Below, piece after piece: positions 61,713 to 64,000 of a stretch of DNA of 64,000 bases. The DNA comes from Variovorax sp. 54. Lineage in GTDB: Bacteria > Pseudomonadota > Gammaproteobacteria > Burkholderiales > Burkholderiaceae_C. The stretch covers positions 4,233,501 through 4,297,500 of the forward strand of contig NZ_PEFF01000001.1 of the NCBI RefSeq assembly GCF_002754375.1. Direction: 5' to 3'. The notes under the pieces were generated by a model. The model made no database searches. It had not been told where the DNA came from and saw nothing but the letters and a program-made list of their open reading frames with translations. The translations under genes and the position numbers were made by a program. How positions within the stretch are numbered: the first letter of the stretch is position 1; each line of letters starts with the position of its first letter.

Positions 61713-63229
61713 AGGCCCGCCGCTTCCTTGACCTTGTTGAACACCTTGATGTTCTCCACGGTGCCCTTGAAGAGCTTCGCGCCCGCACCGCCGGCGAACA
61801 GCATCACGTCGCCGCCGCCGTGCGTTTCCGAACCCGGCGTGCCCAGGTTGATGCCGACTTCCTGCAGGAAGTTGTCGTCCGTGGTGTCCATCGCGGTCTG
61901 GTCGTCGCGCGAGGCGCCGCGCGCCGGCGCGATCCACGGCTTGTTGCCGTCTTCCGGGTTGACCTGGCTGGAGGCCGTCGCGTTGGGCCGGCCGCCGTTG
62001 CCGAACACCAGCGTGGTGTAGGGCTTGCCGTCCGCCGCCTTCGACGGCTTGCCGTCGGCGTAGCCGTTGACCTTGCCCAGGATCGGGTTGCCGATCTTCG
62101 GATAGCCGTTGAAGGCGATCGCGTGGTCGTGGTCGGCCGTGACCACCACCAGCGTGTTCTTCAGGCCCGGGTCCTTCTTGTTCATGTAGTCCAGCGCGGT
62201 CTGGATGGCCGTGTCGAAGGCCAGCGTGTCTTCCAGCGCGCGCTTGGCGTTGGTGCCGTGCAGCGCGTGGTCAATGCGCCCGCCTTCCACCATGAGGAAG
62301 AAGCCCTTGTCGTTCTTGCTGAGCACGCCCAACGCCTTCTCGGTCATTTCCGACAGGCTCGGCTGGTCGAGGCTCTGCTTCACGCGGTCGAGCTCGTAGG
62401 CCATTTCGCTCGGCGTGAACAGGCCCAGCAGCTTGCCCGTGGCGCCCGCGTCGACGGCGCGCAGCTTGGTGCCGGTGTCGACGTAGGTGTAGCCCTTGGC
62501 CTGCATCGCAGTCACCAGGTTCACGCCGTCGGTGCGCTTGCTGCCTGCCAGCACCGTGGTCGGCAGGTAGTTGCGCTGGCCGCCACCCAGCAGCACGTCC
62601 ACGCCGTCGAGCAGCTTGGGGTTGTAGTTGGCGTGGCCCGGCACGCTCTGCTCGGCGATGGTGTTGTAGCCGTTGCGGTTGCAGATGTGCGCGTAGGTGG
62701 TGGCCGGCGTGGCATGGCCGACGCGCGTGGTCGACACGGCGCCGACCGCGCGGCCCTTGGCCTTGGCGAGTTCGAGCAGCGTGTCGGCGGCCTGGCCGTT
62801 GGTCGGCGGGCAGGTGGTGTTCTCGCCGTTGATGTACTGCTTGCCGGCGCTGTCGACGGCGACCGTGTCGCTGGACATCGAGATCACCTCGTTGCGCATC
62901 TTCACGCCGGTCATGTAGGCGGCCATCGAGGGCGCGCTGTCGGTGGTCTGGCCGTCGAGCGAGAAGGTCTTCACACGCGCCGCATACGGCAGCGACTGCA
63001 TCGTGAGGTTCGCGCGCTCGGGGCTCACCAGCGAGCCGGGCTTGGCGGCCAGCTGCTTCTCGCCCTTGTAGATGCGCGCGGCGGTCACGGTGACGGGGCC
63101 CATGCCGTCGCCGAGGAAGAAGATCACGTTCTTGGCTTCGCCGGCGGCGTGGGCGCCGGTGGCGAGCGTGCCGGCGGCGGCGCAGACGAGCGCGGCGGCC
63201 AGGCGGGTGGTGCGGAGGGTGCGGTTCAT
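61709..63229 (-). CDS. Alkaline phosphatase (PhoA superfamily), copy 1
   Basis: A 506-residue periplasmic metallophosphatase. The signal is MNRTLRTTRLAAALVCAAAG with cleavage AHA-A. The mature protein has KNVIFFLGDGMG (first metal-site Asp), the phospho-Ser region TTDSAPSMAAYMTGVK, EGGRIDHALHGTNAKRALED, VVTADHDHAI and the last His in SETHGGGDVM. Two in-frame ATGs (63229, 63241) are possible starts without a clear Shine-Dalgarno. It releases phosphate from organic esters. A paralogous gene lies 44 bp upstream, and its 3' end overlaps the unknown secreted-protein gene. Confidence 0.92.
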   Translation of the reverse strand: MNRTLRTTRLAAALVCAAAGTLATGAHAAGEAKNVIFFLGDGMGPVTVTAARIYKGEKQLAAKPGSLVSPERANLTMQSLPYAARVKTFSLDGQTTDSAPSMAAYMTGVKMRNEVISMSSDTVAVDSAGKQYINGENTTCPPTNGQAADTLLELAKAKGRAVGAVSTTRVGHATPATTYAHICNRNGYNTIAEQSVPGHANYNPKLLDGVDVLLGGGQRNYLPTTVLAGSKRTDGVNLVTAMQAKGYTYVDTGTKLRAVDAGATGKLLGLFTPSEMAYELDRVKQSLDQPSLSEMTEKALGVLSKNDKGFFLMVEGGRIDHALHGTNAKRALEDTLAFDTAIQTALDYMNKKDPGLKNTLVVVTADHDHAIAFNGYPKIGNPILGKVNGYADGKPSKAADGKPYTTLVFGNGGRPNATASSQVNPEDGNKPWIAPARGASRDDQTAMDTTDDNFLQEVGINLGTPGSETHGGGDVMLFAGGAGAKLFKGTVENIKVFNKVKEAAGL

Positions 63230-63273
63230 GGTCGTGTGCATGGTTGTGTTCGTCGATGCGTGGTTGCCGCCCC

Positions 63274-64000
63274 TCACAGGCCGACCGCCTTCCGGATCAG
63301 GCCGAACACGTCGGTGTTGGTGATCACGCCCGAGAAGTTGTCGGCGCCCAGGCCTTGCGCGCCCAGGAACACGTCGGCGCCGCCGTGGGTTTCGGAATCG
63401 CTCGCGGGGTCCATCGGCACCACGGCTTCCTGGCGGTAGTCGGCCAGCTCCAGGTCGGCCTCGCTGATCGCGATGTCGCGCGCCGTGCGGTTCGGGCCGT
63501 TGCCGAAACCGATGATGGTGTAGGGCATGCCGTTCACGTCCTTGCTGGTCTTGCTGGTGTCGACGTAGTCCTTCACCAGGCCGAGCACGCCGGGCTTACC
63601 CGATTCGGTCTTGCCCGTGCGCGCGGCATAGCCGTTGAGCTGCAGCGTGTGGTCGTGGTCGGCCGTGACCACCACCAGCGTGTTCTTCAGGCCCGGGTCG
63701 ATGGTCTGCATCTTCTGCAGCGCCAGCTTGATGGCGTCGTCGAAGGCGCCGGTGTCCTGCAGCGCGCGGCGCGCGTTGGTGGCGTGCAGGGCGTGGTCGA
63801 TGCGTCCGCCTTCCACCATCAGGAAGAAGCCCTTCTTGCGCGCGGCCAGCGCGTCGATGGCCTTGCCGGTCATCTCGGCCAGGCTGGGTTCCTTGGTCGG
63901 GTTGCGGTCCAGGTCGTAGGCCATGTGGCTCTTGGTGAAGAGGCCGGCGATCTTGGTGGCGCCGTCGGCCGGCAGCTTGTCGAACTCGGCCCGGCTGGCG
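63274..64000 (-). CDS. Alkaline phosphatase, copy 2 (5' end cut by window edge)
   Basis: The C-terminal ~242 residues of a PhoA-superfamily phosphatase paralogous to the next gene. Shared blocks are KKGFFLMVEGGRIDHALHAT, NTLVVVTADHDHTLQLNGYA, SETHGGADVFLGAQGLGADN and the C-terminal VFGLIRKAVGL. The N-terminal half, including the phospho-Ser site, lies beyond base 64000. An ATG at 63924 is internal, not the start. The tandem arrangement suggests a local duplication within a phosphate-acquisition operon. Confidence 0.9.
   Translation of the reverse strand, partial: ASRAEFDKLPADGATKIAGLFTKSHMAYDLDRNPTKEPSLAEMTGKAIDALAARKKGFFLMVEGGRIDHALHATNARRALQDTGAFDDAIKLALQKMQTIDPGLKNTLVVVTADHDHTLQLNGYAARTGKTESGKPGVLGLVKDYVDTSKTSKDVNGMPYTIIGFGNGPNRTARDIAISEADLELADYRQEAVVPMDPASDSETHGGADVFLGAQGLGADNFSGVITNTDVFGLIRKAVGL

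Noticed and set aside
1..64000. tRNA, rRNA or riboswitch genes
   Set aside because: No cloverleaf, rRNA-like or recognisable riboswitch sequence was found by eye; a covariance-model scan would be decisive.

Overview
This is a GC-rich chromosomal stretch from a betaproteobacterium, most likely Comamonadaceae close to Variovorax. That placement is inferred from the gene repertoire: paired cyanophycin synthetases with a divergent ABC transporter/DUF1854 pair, TctB/TctA, an oxidative pentose pathway, ChvE/GguAB, and betaproteobacterial intergenic repeats. No rRNA, tRNA, CRISPR array or intact mobile element was seen.

Layout. 1-6.1 kb: an edge-cut OmpW-type porin, the CCA-adding enzyme, and a tightly coupled trehalose operon (otsB, a GH15 hydrolase, otsA). 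6.1-8.6 kb: an Lrp/AsnC regulator divergent from glmS. 8.6-10.9 kb: an accessory islet with an IS-end-like 113-bp element, two AT-richer genes of unknown role (one DUF1266-like) and a lipoprotein. 11-15.3 kb: an OmpR/HK two-component pair, then TctB and TctA without TctC. 15.3-20.8 kb: hemerythrin, a DUF454 protein, two tandem LuxR-type paralogues, a BamE-like lipoprotein and a trimeric autotransporter adhesin. 21-26.9 kb: an AhpD-like protein, PutA, a divergent XRE-cupin regulator, a GNAT acetyltransferase and a thioesterase.

26.9-33.7 kb holds the most unusual gene: a 1596-residue protein fusing an alpha/alpha-toroid-like region, a CapA-type (poly-gamma-glutamate) metallophosphatase-like domain and a MurF/CapB-like amide ligase. 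It is translationally coupled to a secreted alpha/beta-hydrolase and an aldose 1-epimerase. 33.7-49.8 kb encodes an apparently complete non-phosphorylative pentose (L-arabinose-type) pathway: sugar dehydrogenase, lactonase, IlvD/EDD acid dehydratase, DHDPS-like keto-deoxy-acid dehydratase and a semialdehyde dehydrogenase giving 2-oxoglutarate. It has a LysR regulator and two sugar ABC importers (YtfQ/YtfR/YtfT/YjfF-like and ChvE/GguA/GguB-like). A nearly identical 16-bp box lies in both divergent promoter regions, and REP-like hairpin repeats have entered the importer operon, one of them inside a coding region.

49.6-53.2 kb: a LysR gene overlapping the pathway's last gene tail to tail, a divergent SDR, a small unknown protein and two paralogous Cys-containing secreted proteins. 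53.2-61 kb: the cyanophycin locus, with cphA and a second synthetase whose Mur P-loop is degenerate, divergent from an ABC exporter-like protein and a DUF1854 protein. 61-64 kb: an unknown secreted protein and two tandem PhoA-type alkaline phosphatases, the last cut by the window end. Start codons were chosen from Shine-Dalgarno spacing, overlaps and domain starts; uncertain ones are flagged. Family names come from recognised motifs, not from database searches.
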